64,000 nucleotides of DNA from Tethya wilhelma (taxonomy: Eukaryota > Porifera > Demospongiae > Tethyida > Tethyidae), in the NCBI GenBank assembly GCA_964030475.1, contig CAXIPT010000001.1, positions 10,576,444 to 10,640,443 of the forward strand, in the 5' to 3' direction. Of the stretch, positions 1-12,230 are shown piece by piece (position 1 is the stretch's first letter; each line of letters opens with the position of its first letter). A program made the position numbers and the translations under genes. A model generated the notes under the pieces. That model did no database searches, had not been told where the DNA came from, and saw only the letters and a list, made by a program, of their open reading frames with translations.

Positions 1-120
1 ATATATAACTCTGCAATACAAAAGCAATAGGAAAGTATACAGTCTGCTGGCCGGCTCTCTAGACACAGCATTTTAATTTTTGCCTCACCTGGTTTACAAG
101 ACTAAAATAATGGAGAACGA

Positions 121-236
121 GTCCAAGGTCTCTACACTATTTAGAGGACCGAAGGCCCGAGGCTGTAGTGTCCCAAGCATAGCGAGGATGCTACTAAGGG
201 CTTGAGGGCCTCTAAATAGCGTAGAGACCATTGGAC
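121..236. repeat. Short palindromic element (MITE-like)
   Basis: The ends are inverted repeats: gtccaaggtctctac on the left, and gtagagaccattggac on the right, with one extra base. The inner arms (ctatttagaggac near the left, ggcctctaaatag near the right) also pair, so nearly all of the ~116 bp can fold into one hairpin. No coding capacity and no clear target duplication are visible. Confidence 0.6.
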
Positions 237-1400
237 GAGGCCTCTGAATATAGGCCTAATGGCCCTAGCAACAAAACAGAGCAAGAAATTCTATTGGATA
301 GCCACGAAAATCTGAGCGACTGTTACTTATTATTATTATTATATTCAAGATCAAGATTATTCATCTTGGTCAAATTCAGTCTTTGTCCAGCTATATAGCT
401 AGAATTGAAAGACTTGAAAGATTCATTTTGGCTTGCTCTCAAGTTTGTCCAGCTATGGACTGTCCTCCATAGATAGTATCATACTCAAGCTACTTACGAC
501 GAGTCTTCAAGTCTTCTTTTCAAGCTGACCCAGATGGGAGTGGTTTTGAAATGAGTTCAGAGGTCAAACTTCAGAACCACAGCATAGCTACTTGAACAAG
601 CTGGACGGTTTTTCAAGAAAACAAGAGAAGACACTGGTAGTATTAGTTGTTTGAAACTATTGGGCTTTCCTAGGTCCCTAAGCTCAATAGAGACCTGTAA
701 TTGACCAATCAGATTACAGTATTTGTCACAACTATATGACTGTATAGATATTATATACAATTTTTGGTATTATCTTTCAGACTGTCAGAATCAGCTTGCT
801 TCAAAAGTTTGTAACTGCCAGTGTGCTAACCTCAAACTATAATTAGATGATTACAAGAGTGTTGTATCTGCACCAAAAATGCACTTTTGTAGCTTGGCAG
901 TTACTGTTGCCTATTGCTTTACTATCTGCTAGTCTTATTTTGACTTGTGAATAGAGAATCTTGAGTTGCCCAATTACAAGGCATCCACCTTACTGCTAAA
1001 GGAGGCAGACTAATTGCTCTCATGCATCAAAATCTTCAAAGCCAAAAATAAGTCTGTTTATGTTACAAATATTGACTCTTTTTATACCTTGACCAGCATC
1101 TTGAATCGACTTTCCATTGAGTTGAACATAGTGTAGTCACAAGTAAATTAATATTGTCAAGCTCTTTTGTTCCAAGACTTCTTCAATCACTAAACTAAAG
1201 GAGGTGTGGCTTGCTATTGAGACTTTGAGTTATCATTGCACATCTTAGTACTTAGGGAACCTGGCTGAAGAGGCTAGTTGTTGTTCTTAGTAGTATCAGA
1301 CTGTGTGCATTCTTATATCTGTAGCGTCTGAATTTGTTCATTTGTTACTTCATTCAGACTGAAATAATGCTCTCAATATTATGCCCTTCTTGCTTCTTAG
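237..1400. other. No gene recognised; probably intron or 5' flank of the J-domain gene
   Basis: I see no J-domain 5' exon here (the HPD-containing helix of a DnaJ domain is not found), and the open frames are short. The first exons of the downstream DNAJC12-like gene therefore probably lie before the window, making this intronic. Confidence 0.4.
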
Positions 1401-2108
1401 CTGAGAAGAAATTCATCCAGATAGATCGAGCAAGGAAGGTATTACTTGACAAAGAAATGAGAGAGAAGTATGATCAGTGGAGAAATGGAGGCTTTAGATT
1501 GGTTGTTAGTTTCAAAGAATGGCTGACAATACAACCTAGAGTACATACAGTAAGTCATTGTCAGAGTGTCAGATATAACCAATGATTAAATCACCAATCG
1601 GGTGCCGATATAACAGTAATTTTCAGCCAGATTTATGATAGTGTTGTTCACTTGCTGCTACTTTCTTGTATTTCATATCCAGTCTATACACTGGATAACA
1701 ACCCAGAAGAGTACTCCATCTCTCCCTGAACCACCTCAGAGTGAATGTGGTTCACACTCCACCAAAAGAGATTCAACAGAGGACAACGATGAATTACCGC
1801 CCACAAAAAGACCACGGACTGAACAGATGCCAACTACACTCTTGGAATTTAGAAGAGGTATAACTATTGTATTGATGTCATTTCAGTGAAATTCTAAAAT
1901 TTAGTGTAATCTTTCTTAGTGCTTGCATAATTTGCCTAAGATCCATCCAGAAGAGTTCATTAGTAATCCTGGGTCTATCCAAGATGCACAAAGATTTCTT
2001 TCTTATTAAGTTATGTGTTGATTGTTGTATATATAGTAATGATAATGCATTTCTGTAGGATCGGAAGGAAGTACGAAGGTCAACAAGTTCAGAAATTATC
2101 AGGAGTAA
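1401..2108 (+). CDS. DNAJC12: DNAJC12-like J-domain co-chaperone, 3' exons only (partial)
   Basis: Three exons are visible: 1401-1549, 1683-1857 and 2059-2108 (stop TAA 2106-2108), with GT-AG borders and matching phases. The first encodes the end of a J domain (RARKVLLDKEMREKYDQWRN) followed by SFKEWLTIQPRVHT. The second begins SIHWITTQ and continues into a polar, charged linker. The last ends NKFRNYQE. The order 'Y-D-x-W-R', 'S-x-H-W' and a terminal K-F-R-N-Y is the signature of DNAJC12, an Hsp70 co-chaperone which in vertebrates helps fold aromatic amino acid hydroxylases. The HPD motif exon is missing, presumably upstream of the window. Family assignment is by recognised motifs; the client role in this organism is inference. 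Confidence 0.8.
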
Positions 2109-2831
2109 TTCAATCTTGGTTTCATAGCAGCAGTGTATTGCAGGTGTTTTAACTCCTATAGTAGTCAGTGGACAATGGACAGTTCATTTTTAATCTTATA
2201 GCTTGAGAAAATAATGTGCTTTTACGTTAATCCTCGTTGCAATTTACCTTACGTTGCTGTAACAGTAAGGCATACCTATCTTGCAGCACACTTTGTATCT
2301 TCTATAATTATTTCATAATAAGATCTTTGAACAGCACTTAAAATAATACAAACTGTTATGAACAGGTAGTGTTAAAATGCAGTTTGAAAACAAGTTAATT
2401 AAAACACTTGAAAATAAAATCTGTGCCACTGGATATAAAAAAGTGACATGCATGTATAATTATATCTTTATCTAAAACTGTGTCTCCTCTTGTGGTCCTA
2501 ATACACTCAGTCTGTTGGTTTGCCACGGTTTGGGTGCCATACCCTATGAAAAGGAAATCAGCGATAATAGGTTTACCCCCTCATACATCAACATGCCACT
2601 TCATAGACATGCAATTCATGTAATACCTGAGATGCTAGATAGCGCTCAAGTATTTGTTGTGACCACTTCAGTAGCTGTAAGCCATCTGGTGGCATTTCAA
2701 CTGTTGACGGCTTCTTATTCAAGAGAAAGAGAAGTCGTGTGACATCTTTCATGACATTCCTGTAATTTGTGTACGTGAAAAGTTAATACACAGAAGGAAA
2801 ACAGCTATTAAATTATATTGTCAGCTGATTA
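2109..2831. other. Intergenic stretch between convergent genes
   Basis: This lies between the stop of the DNAJC12-like gene (+) and the stop of the membrane-protein gene (-), so it should hold both 3' UTRs. An open frame at 2515-2742 (+) has no recognisable domain and I do not support it as a gene. Confidence 0.4.
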
Positions 2832-4305
2832 TTAGTTTCGTTGCACTAACCGATACTGTGTTGCTGCTGGGGCATCTGGTGGTAACTCTTTCAACCTCCT
2901 TCTCATGTCATTCAACATCTTCAGAAATATCTCTGCCTGACTACGTAGGTAGTCTAACTTGTGTTTAAAGACTGTTTCATCATCACCGTCAATCTCCTCT
3001 GCACACATGTATTCATAAACAATTTTAATAACACAGTCATATTATGCTAGACAATGTTATCACTCACCATATGCTTGGTTTTTGTGTCCTTCTACACTTT
3101 TTTCATTTTCCTATAAGACAGTAATTATGTGTAAAATCAGTACTGTAGAATTATTGACACTGTAAAAGCCATCTATACATACCTGTTTGTGGTATGAAAA
3201 TGAATTTGAACGCCTTGTCCGTAAAGTAGCTGCTCTAGAATCAGTGAGTCCTCTTTGAGAGTCCTCCACGTCAAACTGGCCAGTTGTGCTGCAGAGGTGC
3301 ATTAGTGTGAAACTGTAGTACTGAAGGGGAAAGTTCACTGCAATATTCCCTTTGTACCTTGACTTTGTGAGTATGTAAATTGAAATTCCTAATAATACTC
3401 CAAACACTGTCAAAACTATCACTCCTGCCACTACTCCAATCACAATGACTGCCCACTGTGGTAGGGAGCTTGAACCACCAGGTACGTCTACAAACAGAAC
3501 AATAAAATATACCATACATACTTTATACTATATATATATTGATAACCAACATACCTTCACACACCCTTCTCACAACCATGTTGCCATTGCCCACTACTGC
3601 TAGTAGCAGTGAGACCCCTGCTGGACAATCTAAAACACAGGACTGACTTGATTCCACCAAATTATATGAACTTGTACATCTGCAAATAACATTATACAAA
3701 ACATTGTCAAGAATAAATATTGTGATACATCACATTCCTTACTGCAAAATGACTAGTTAAGATTATTCTAGGAGAGTCAATCACTAGACTATCACTTGAC
3801 TATCTAGTAGGGTTCAATGCTATGCATGCAACAGAAATTATCACTAAGTTTGGTACTCACGTACATTGAACACGGACCAGTGGAGTCCCTACCACAATAG
3901 AAGCAGTTAGAATCATATGGAGAGCAATCTGGATTAGGATCTGTAAGAAGTAACATATTGAGCAAATCAGTCAACACACTGAACATATATACAGAGAATG
4001 CAGAATCTGACATACCCTCTTCTGAAATGCAGTCATTATTCATTCCTGATATGCTTAAATATCCTTCATTGCATACACATGTCGAGTTTGAACACAAAGA
4101 ATTACTTCCACACTCTGTAATACCTGTACAGCCTTCATAGATAAACAAGGTGGTAATTCTCATGAAAAGTAGATTTACCCTTCAAAGCAGAATGCTAGCT
4201 GATTGAAAACTTACTCAAAGCTTGTCCATGAACACCATATACAAGAGTTCCAAGTACCAACAGCCTTGAGAGAGTCTGTCTCCAACTCCAACCTTGGAGC
4301 TCCAT
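2832..4305 (-). CDS. Small type I membrane protein with EGF-like module (7 exons)
   Basis: Reconstructed exons on the minus strand: 4305-4215, 4132-4016, 3940-3865, 3679-3555, 3487-3183, 3110-3068 and 2998-2832. They keep frame throughout (924 nt, about 307 aa). An optional 69-nt in-frame intron (3357-3289) would give about 284 aa. Exon 1 encodes a signal peptide (leucine-rich, ending VYGVHGQA). Exon 2 is an EGF-like module with six Cys spaced as in TGITECGSNSLC...TCVCNEGY...DC. Exons 3-4 are Cys-rich, PSI-like in spacing. Exon 5 has a transmembrane helix (WAVIVIGVVAGVIVLTVFGV) followed by a basic stop-transfer. The cytoplasmic tail is acidic then helical (SQAEIFLKMLNDMRRRLKEL) and ends YRLVQRN. 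A cell-surface receptor or adhesion role is likely, but I cannot name the family. Confidence 0.8.
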
Positions 4306-4410
4306 TTGCAAAAAGGGGCGTTACCGAATGTTTATTGAGCATGAGCATGAGCACAAAACTCAAAATCATTGCTGGCGGGAAATCACGTTGCCATGGTCCT
4401 CCTACTCAAT
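4306..4410. promoter_or_regulatory. Short bidirectional promoter region
   Basis: Two divergent start codons (minus-strand ATG at 4305-4303, plus-strand ATG at 4411) are 105 bp apart. An alternative in-frame plus-strand ATG at 4393 would narrow this further. The segment must hold both 5' UTRs and core promoters. No TATA box is evident. Co-regulation of the two genes is inference. Confidence 0.6.
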
Positions 4411-6922
4411 ATGGCGAACATGAATATCCTTCCAAATGAAATTGTTGTGATGGTATTCTCCTATGGGCTAAACTTGCATCGTAAGCTGGTTATAATCAGA
4501 TCTAACTACTCCTCTCTGACAGAACATAAAATATTGTATCAATAAATTGACAGATCTAAATAGCTGTTCTCAAGTATGTCAGAGATGGAAGAACCTGATT
4601 AGTAATTTTGCTCCACAATGGACCCAGTGGCTAAGTGAAGCATTGACTTCCAAGAACATGTAAGTCAGATAAACAATGGTGACTTAAATTTCTCAACTGA
4701 ATTTATACCATTTATACCATTTTAATTATAGTGATGAAGAAATGTACTCAAGATTAACCATGATACCATCTAAGAGAGTTGCTTTCATGTGCTATCATTC
4801 AATTAAAACCAAAGTAAGTTGAGTTTGCTTGGAGTTATGGCTCTTTCCATTTACATAATATCTTTTGTTATTGATTTTAGAATCAACCACCATTTTGGAA
4901 TGATTACAATCTTTTTCAACACATTTCAAAGGTAATGGTTAACATCACCTTAGGGACAGGTTTAATAACGCACAGTTTAAACTGTCCTTAAGGTACTCAG
5001 AGTAGTAGTATTGCAATTAAAGTACCTGTCATACACAGTTCAAGCACCAGCATTACTTTTTCTCTGGTAATATAACCTTTTGGACGATGCTACAACTAAA
5101 TCTTGGTAAAAGGAGTATCAGTTCTCCATTGACTGAAGCTAGGTTGACTCATGAAAGTTTGAAGTACATGAATAAATGCATGTTGGTTCTCAATCAAAGC
5201 GTTGGAGCAAGTAAGTTTGTGTGTATTTTAATGAAGATCAAGAGCAATGAGTTATTCTTTTTGCACACGTGCCCTTGGGTAGTATTATTGGTAAGAACTT
5301 GGGTCCAGGGAATGAGGCCAGTGTCAAATTATGTCACTGATATATAAGAATAAGGAAAGAGAGCCTGTAGAGGGACAGTATTTGTATGGTTATTATGTTC
5401 GCAGGGAGAGAGGGATTTACACATATTACCTATTATTGACAGCATTACATATATACTAATCAAAGTAATCCAATCCATTCATGTTTTCCATTGAGATGTA
5501 CATGATGATAAGTTTGTATAAAATATCTTTCCATTGATTTTAATATAGGAAGTTTCCTCAAAAAATTGAAAGAAATTGCTGATATGCCTTCTTGTCATTG
5601 TTTTAAATTGGACCAATCTTGTATATCAACCCTGATGCTTTTGCACATTTTCTCTGGCTGTACGAACAGTTGCAGTGAGGAGACATATGATGCTGCACAT
5701 GGCATACATGATTCATTAACAATGGAAGAATGGAAGGATAATTTTGTTCTACCAGTACAAAAGGTGGTATTAAAGGTAGCTGTAATGTATTAGCGTTTGT
5801 ACCCAAGTGATAACTTGTATTATATAGGTTATAGAATACTGGGCAGAAAATATATGTGGAGAAAGTGAGCTGAGAGTACTGATAAATGGTCAAACTCTAC
5901 CAGAGTGGCTCAACCAACTCTCAAATGAAAAATTCTGGATAGTATCTATGCAACCAATGCATGAAGCAATTGAAAAGATTTTAAGAAAGCAAAAAGTATG
6001 AGCTATAATAATGAAGCTATATAGTTCGTGTGATTTGCATTAAGCACCTTAATTTACTACATACAGCCAGATTGTTTTTATACAAATCACCCTCAAAATG
6101 ACACTACTTGGTTAACGGAAAAGAACGTACCAGCAAAAGAAGTTGCTACAAAGTATATGCATACAATTAGATTTAGAGTAGTAACATTTATATTTTAATT
6201 TATGGTATAGGATGACAGCAGTGACCTACAAACAGTTTGCAGAAATACCAGCAGCAGATTTGTTACGATATATATTGCTTTCACAAGAAAGCATTCCACA
6301 TAGTGTAAAGATCTGGCTGCAGAATTCATGCTGTGATCAGATTTCCAAAGCTGCTATTGCATTTTGCAAGTCTGCAAACTCTAAGAAAAAGAAGGTACAC
6401 AGAGTAGTAATAGTAAACTGTTTTTTATCAAGAGTATATAATTGTACAAGAAGAGTGTCAAACCATTATGTATTTATGTATTGTCAATTTACAGGCTAGA
6501 TTGGTTCATAATCTCATTGATGTATGTTACCATCTATTTCAACTGAGAAACTTCCATTGTGCAAAATCACTTTTATCACTTGTCCGGGCTATAGTGGGCC
6601 AATCACACCTATCAAATCTAACGTGGAAGGTAAATGTATGTGATGAAACCATGCAATTACTGTATTTGGCATGATTATGTCCAGGATATCAGAATGAGTG
6701 ATTGCAAGAAATTCAAGGAAATGGAAGAGCTCATGAGTCACACAAATGGGTACAGAAACTACTTACGGTAAGACTTTTATTACAGCCTTTATCTAGTGAC
6801 CGTATAATTAATTTTATTATTATTATTAGTTTTTACTGAAACATTGTTTTGATCTGTGAATCTTTCTTGGTAGACTGACTGTTGATAACCACACTCACAA
6901 CAAGATGAGAATTATACAATAA
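4411..6922 (+). CDS. F-box protein with RasGEFN and RasGEF (CDC25-like) domains
   Basis: Exons, all GT-AG with consistent phase: 4411-4480, 4554-4659, 4732-4813, 4881-4931, 4993-5066, 5143-5210, 5549-5775 (or to 5763), 5828-5995, 6067-6152, 6211-6394, 6495-6629, 6685-6767, 6874-6922. The N-terminus is an F-box: MNILPNEIVVMVFSYGLNLH, then LNSCSQVCQRWKNLISN. F-boxes bind Skp1 in SCF ubiquitin ligases. Mid-protein, KVIEYWAENICGE resembles the RasGEFN (REM) motif. The C-terminus matches a divergent CDC25 domain: VTYKQFAEIPAADLLRYI, then LIDVCYHLFQLRNFHCAKSL, LSNLTWK and NGYRNYLR. The final exon reads into a stop soon after, so the last ~60-90 residues of a normal RasGEF are missing. Splicing to an exon at 7572 with compatible phase is an alternative end. 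Ras activation and ubiquitin-ligase function are both inferred. Confidence 0.8.
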
Positions 6923-7571
6923 CGGTGAATGAATGACGATAGTGACATAATGTGAAGAAATGTCAGTTACTTGATCATGTAACAAAGCTGTTGATCTGTA
7001 GGCATACACTCTCTAGCACTCTCTAGTGATGTATACAATTTTTCACTGCTGTTCAGTGCTAATTAGCTTGTCTTCTTTCTTCCTAGCTGTTTCACCATGT
7101 ACAGTTGTTTGCTATCTGCATGTATCGTCTCACCTATTAATAGTACAAGCTTATTCAAAGTCAGATCATGGCACTTTCTCTTCAGCTAGTAGTCTTGCTT
7201 GTGGAAGCCTGTTTGCCTGGAAACCTCTTTCAGATTATGGATCTCCTTATATTGATTAGATGGCATACCTCCTCTGCTCTATGGTTCATGCATTTCCAGT
7301 TCATTGGAAGAACATTTATCTTGCAGAATACTAAATACTCAAGATAAATATATACATGGTGAAAGATATTAAACACCAACCATTAAGCCACAGAGCAACT
7401 ATAACAGGCACTATCGTCACTCATTCAGGAACAACAACCTAATCATGTAGTTTTGTTAGTCATTGTGAAATATCATATCAAAGTGTTGACATCAGTTTGT
7501 TTCAATGAGTTTCAAGTAATCGAAATCTCATACCCTAATGACTACCTTATGTCTACAATATATATATATAG

Positions 7572-7839
7572 GTACATAAAGGATTTCACAGTCAAATTCT
7601 TGCCCTACCTACCAGCTCATCAACAATGCTTCAGAACATGTGTAATTTCACAAACAGCATCAGAAAGCAGTTCTTTGAAGGTACTAGTTCCACGGCCAGA
7701 ATATACTCAGTTTAAATGCCATGGACTGAAAAGTGCAAACTTGAAACATTGGTCTTATCTATTCCACCTCAAGCCTAACAAACTACTATTGTTACTAACC
7801 AGTATAGAACACCTTGATTTTGCCATAAATTGTAAATAG
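7572..7839 (+). CDS. Possible alternative 3' exon of the F-box/RasGEF gene
   Basis: An AG acceptor at 7570-7571, after a TA-rich tract, opens a frame (YIKDFTVKFLPYLPAHQQ ...) running to a stop at 7839. Its phase fits the donor after exon 6685-6767. KFLPYLP loosely resembles the PxxPYLP segment that follows NYR in RasGEF domains, so it could supply the missing domain end. The rest has no recognisable motif. Speculative. Confidence 0.25.
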
Positions 7840-8586
7840 AAAACATTGTGTGAAGTATACAAATAGGGACGTAAACAGTGATCAGGGGACAAGGAGACCA
7901 CTCAATTAGCATATGCAATTCACTGGGTTTGCCATTCCATGAGAATATTTATTCAGGCCAGGGAAAGGAACACATTCTAGTGCTCGACAACAAGTCCAAA
8001 GTAGCACATATGGCATGCAGCTCGAGGGACAAAATCAATCATCTATCTCCTTTACTGTCAGTCCTGGGCCTTGGACAATTCTATTGATTTAAGAAGTATA
8101 GTAAAATTTTATAAAAGTAAGGAAACAAGGCATACATGTCACAATTTTGGTACACGACTACTTCATTTTCATTTTAAATTGATATATTTGATATAATTCA
8201 AACAATGCTGTATATGGTTGATATAATTATGATAATGGTTTGAAGTCATAGATCATGCACGCCAATCAGTACATTGGCTATAAGCAGGCAACCTAGGCAA
8301 TGTTGTTTTTGTAAATCAACTCTCAAAACCCTTAGTTTAGATTGCAAGACTTGGGCTTTAAAATGGAGTAGTTATGTGCTGAAATTGCAACATGCATGCC
8401 TTGTTTCCTTACTTTTTACAGCACTTCCCTACCTACAATTTTTCTATACTAATTCATTCACTTTTTTCAACAGTAAAGTCTGGAGGCTATCAGGGACTGA
8501 TTAGTTGATACAAAAAACTTGACTAGCAGTAAAGTCAGAGTTTGCTAATGCGCATGCGTATTTAATCTAGTTACATTCAGATGGAA
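7840..8586. other. No gene recognised
   Basis: AT-rich sequence with short open frames only (7878-8087, 8274-8504) and no domain I can identify. Together with 6923-7571 it separates the genic left end from the transposon-rich remainder. Confidence 0.4.
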
Positions 8587-8589
8587 ATG

Positions 8590-10000
8590 TCATCAGCGAC
8601 ACCAGAGAGCTCCTTGAGTGCTGGGCTGATCACTTTCAGCTCTTGGGCCAATCTCAGTCAAATGCAAATAAGGCTATACAGCAATCTGAAACGAGGATAT
8701 ATGACTACCTCCTTGCCTCATACGAAAATGATGATGACATCTTGGACCCTGATATTACTGTGGAGGAGATTGAGTTTGCCATCCACTGCCTCAAGTAAGG
8801 ACATGCTAAAGGCTCTGATGGAGTCTCTCCTGAGCACCTCAAATACAATGGTCCAATCTTTCGTAACTGGCTCTGTCAAATTCTCAACCACATCTGTCAT
8901 TTGGAGCAAATCCGGGCATGTTTTAAGCATGGTGTGATCATTCCAGCTTACAAAGGCAAGGGGAGAGACCCACTCCTCAAAAAGAGTTACAGAGGAATTA
9001 CATTGACCTCTGTTCTTTCCAAGGTTCTTGATGATTGCTATTGTACAAAGGTTATCCCCCTTTCTTGATGAGGCTAGTATCCCAAGTCAACCCAGACCGC
9101 TTACAGGACAGGCGTCTCATGTCAAGATTCTATTTCTGCTGGTCAAGAATCTGCCTCAACATGTATGAAAGGAAATGAAAGAGTATTCTTATTTCTATGA
9201 CCTTACAAGTGCTTTTGATACAGTGGAGTTCTGTGTTCTGTTAGAAGAACTCTATCATGCCGGCATCAAGGGAAAGTGCTGGAGGATCGCCCGCCAGTGG
9301 TATTCAAATCTAATGAGTCAAGTGAGGCTAGGAAACCAGCTATCCAAGCCTTTCAGTGTCTCAATAGGTATTCGACAAGGATCAGTTTTATCACCGTCCT
9401 TGTTTAACCTCGTTCTTGACCCACTCCTTGTAAGCAAAGAAATCTAGGGTTGAGCATCAATGGCCTTTATCTGGGAGCCTTTGCCCATGCTGACGACATC
9501 CGCACCAGTGCCGCTAACTATGAAGATGCCAGGGAACAAGTGGCCTTGATTGACAACTTTACAAGATCTAAAAGCTTTCAGCTTTGTCCAGAGAAGTGTG
9601 TTGTTCTGGTGTCTGGTAACGGCTCCCTGACTAGTGCCACTGCAAATTTCACAATTGGTGATACCTGTTTATCTCAGTGAAGTGCCTGGGCGTCTGGTGG
9701 GACTACTCCACTTCCAGCAAGCTCTCAATTATTGAAAGGATCAACAAGGCTCGTGCCTCTTTCTTCTCATTTGGGAGCTTTCCATGGCCTGCTCAATCTT
9801 TTGTCTTCTCGCAGTCTCATTGAGTGCTGTGTCATTCCAGTCCTGATGTATGGATCTGAAGTGTGGACTCTGAATTCCACGCTCTTGCAGAAGCTTGAAT
9901 CTTTTTAGTCTGAATTGGGTAAATGTGTTCTAAACTGCCCAAATTCACCTCAAATACCGTCCCATTACTTGCTCTGAACTGGCCCACAATGTGCTGCAGA
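8590..10000 (+). pseudogene. Decayed LINE (non-LTR) reverse transcriptase
   Basis: Three frames together give a non-LTR reverse transcriptase. Block 1 (about 8600-9040) has VEEIEFAIHCLK, GSDGVSPEHLKY, VIIPAYKGKGRD and YRGITLTSVLSKVLD, with an in-frame stop near 8797. Block 2 (9175-9447) has FYDLTSAFDTVEF and GIRQGSVLSPSLFNLVLDPL. Block 3 (9450-9680) has the catalytic box as AFAHADDI, the usual YADD aspartates being kept. Weaker similarity (VIPVLMYGSEVWTL) continues to about 9960. Frameshifts, stops and loss of the endonuclease make this a dead, 5'-truncated copy. The clade (CR1/L2-like?) is not certain. Confidence 0.85.
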
Positions 10001-12230
10001 ACTTTGCGCAGTAAATTATCTTACTAGCACAAAATCAGCCAGGAAAATGTAAGCAACAATCTCCCCCTAAGAACGAAAGTGTTCAACTCAATCGCTGCTT
10101 CAGATAACTCCACTCTGAGCATAGTCAAGCAGTGTAAGTTCTTTCAAGAGAAACTACACTCTTTCTGCAACATTACTGAGGAGGTCCTCAGCCAATCACA
10201 TCCAACCTACAACATTAAGGTTAGAGGTTTTTGAGTGGGCAGGAATCAAAATAAAACAGTAATGATATTCATAGGCTCATAGAAACTCTTGATACTATCT
10301 CAAAGCTGAGAGGATTTGGTCTCAAAATGGCTCATTATTGCGTCAAGGTCAAGTAGCTCTCTAAAACGAATTTTGCCACTCACAGGGAACAACTACCAGG
10401 CGGCTTGAAAGACAACAGATGAACAAAAAACGTTTGTTGAAAAAAGCAAAAAACTGCTAATCAAGTCTGTAGAAGACTTTTTGTACTATGTAGACACTTT
10501 TGACAAACACATTCTCTCACAAAATGTCTAACAGGTAAACAGGAAAACTGCTCCCACCCAGATTATTTGAATCGAGCTGGAAGGGCAAATTCAGTAAATT
10601 AGAACAAAATTTTATAGACTACCCACTTTTCAAGCTTGACACTTGCACGTGTCAGCCAAAATTCGAGGGATTCAAGTCAAAACGAAGAAAAATACAATCT
10701 ACCAGTACTGTATAAGAAGGTTTCTGTGAGCTTTAGGCCTTGCATGCTGTTGGTAAGCTGTCCAAGAGAGCTTCTGAGCAAGTTTAAAGGTTTAATTTTG
10801 TTTTGCTATATTTTGATGCTGTTTTGTTTTGTGTCTATAGGACAGTCAGCCCGTTCTTACTATAAATTAATAGTTAATTATACGTTAAGTCTTTTCGAAG
10901 TTTCAAAGCAACCATATAGAGCACATGTGGAAACGGATCATTTCGGCTCCTATCAAATTGTATCTGTGAAATATGCATAATTTTAGGCTTAGCTTAGAAT
11001 TTATTGAGTTCAAACTGACAGAGAAACTAGCAATATCAACTCCTCCCTATTGTCAGCTTCCTGTAGGCCAGCCTAACAAAACCACACTCAGCTAATAGGT
11101 TTGCATATGCAGTTGTTCAAAAACACTTTTCTGGCTGGAAATTCTCAGTTCTCAGTGAGGACAAAAAAGGCCCTCAGAAAGACTTGGCCAGTTGGGTGGC
11201 GGTTCAGTCTCAGAACTATACCCTTTTCCTGTGCAATTCTTTTCTGAAAGCAGTAAAGATGTGAGTACAGCCCAGAGTCTTTTTAATTCTTCAGCATGTA
11301 TCTGAATGCCTTGCCAGTGAGTGTGATATTATTAATGCATTAGTCACATCCTCCGAGAGTGAACAGGTCAGTTTGTGGTGAATTTGATTAATGCATATAT
11401 GCATGAAATGTCACTCAGATTCCATCTTTTCATTGGTGAACATTAGCAAGACAGAGATTGCCTATATATTTCAGTAAAACGTATATAGACCCACTCATAA
11501 ATTTGGACCCCTCTCATACAGCTGCATGCTATGGGTTGTTATCATTCAACGATACATAACTAACGCCCTACTACTGCATAATGTGTCCTGATGGCCAGAT
11601 GCATCACAGCTAAGTAGTGGCTCGTGTGACCATGACTAATTACAACAGCATATAGATATGAATACAGAATAGAATGATTCTTCCACTTTAGCTATGCTTC
11701 AGTGGATAAAACTCTTCCTCTAGCTACCAAGAGGCTGTCAATGCTATATGAAATTTTGAATTGAAAGCTAGATTTGTAAGTACGTTGTGCAAGGACCAAA
11801 TTCAGCTGTAGCAAAGTGCATCAACTGTACATAACACACATGTATTTACATGCTAAGAGCAGTTAGTTTGTGAGATAATTTACTTATGAGCAAGAGTGAA
11901 ATTAAGGTGGAGGAATAGGAATGCTGTGTGACGTGTGATACAAGTAGACTGACATTCAACTGCAGATACAGCTAGTGATAGCTACAGAAATTTTATGCCA
12001 TGCAACTACAAAGTTGTATCTTATTACTGATCATGATTTGCACAACTTGAAACACCCATGTTTTGCATGTTAGGGGGGTCCATATTTCACAAAGGGGCCC
12101 AAATATTTTCTTAGTAAAATTAGTTACTGGGAGTCCAAATGTTTTTAAAGGGGAGAACAAAGGGGGGCAAATTTGTCATAACAGTTTAATGAAAAAGATT
12201 GACACAAGATTAGACAAAAGATGCTTTGTG
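10001..12230. other. Long stretch without a recognised gene
   Basis: The first 200 bp may be the tail of the LINE. An open frame at 10636-10980 (+) has a hydrophobic stretch (LILFCYILMLFCFVSIGQ) but no family I know and no supporting splice context. The rest is AT-rich with no evident element boundaries. Confidence 0.35.

Noticed and set aside
2515..2742. 75-codon plus-strand frame between the first two genes
   Set aside because: No domain and no splice context; it falls in the expected 3' UTR zone.
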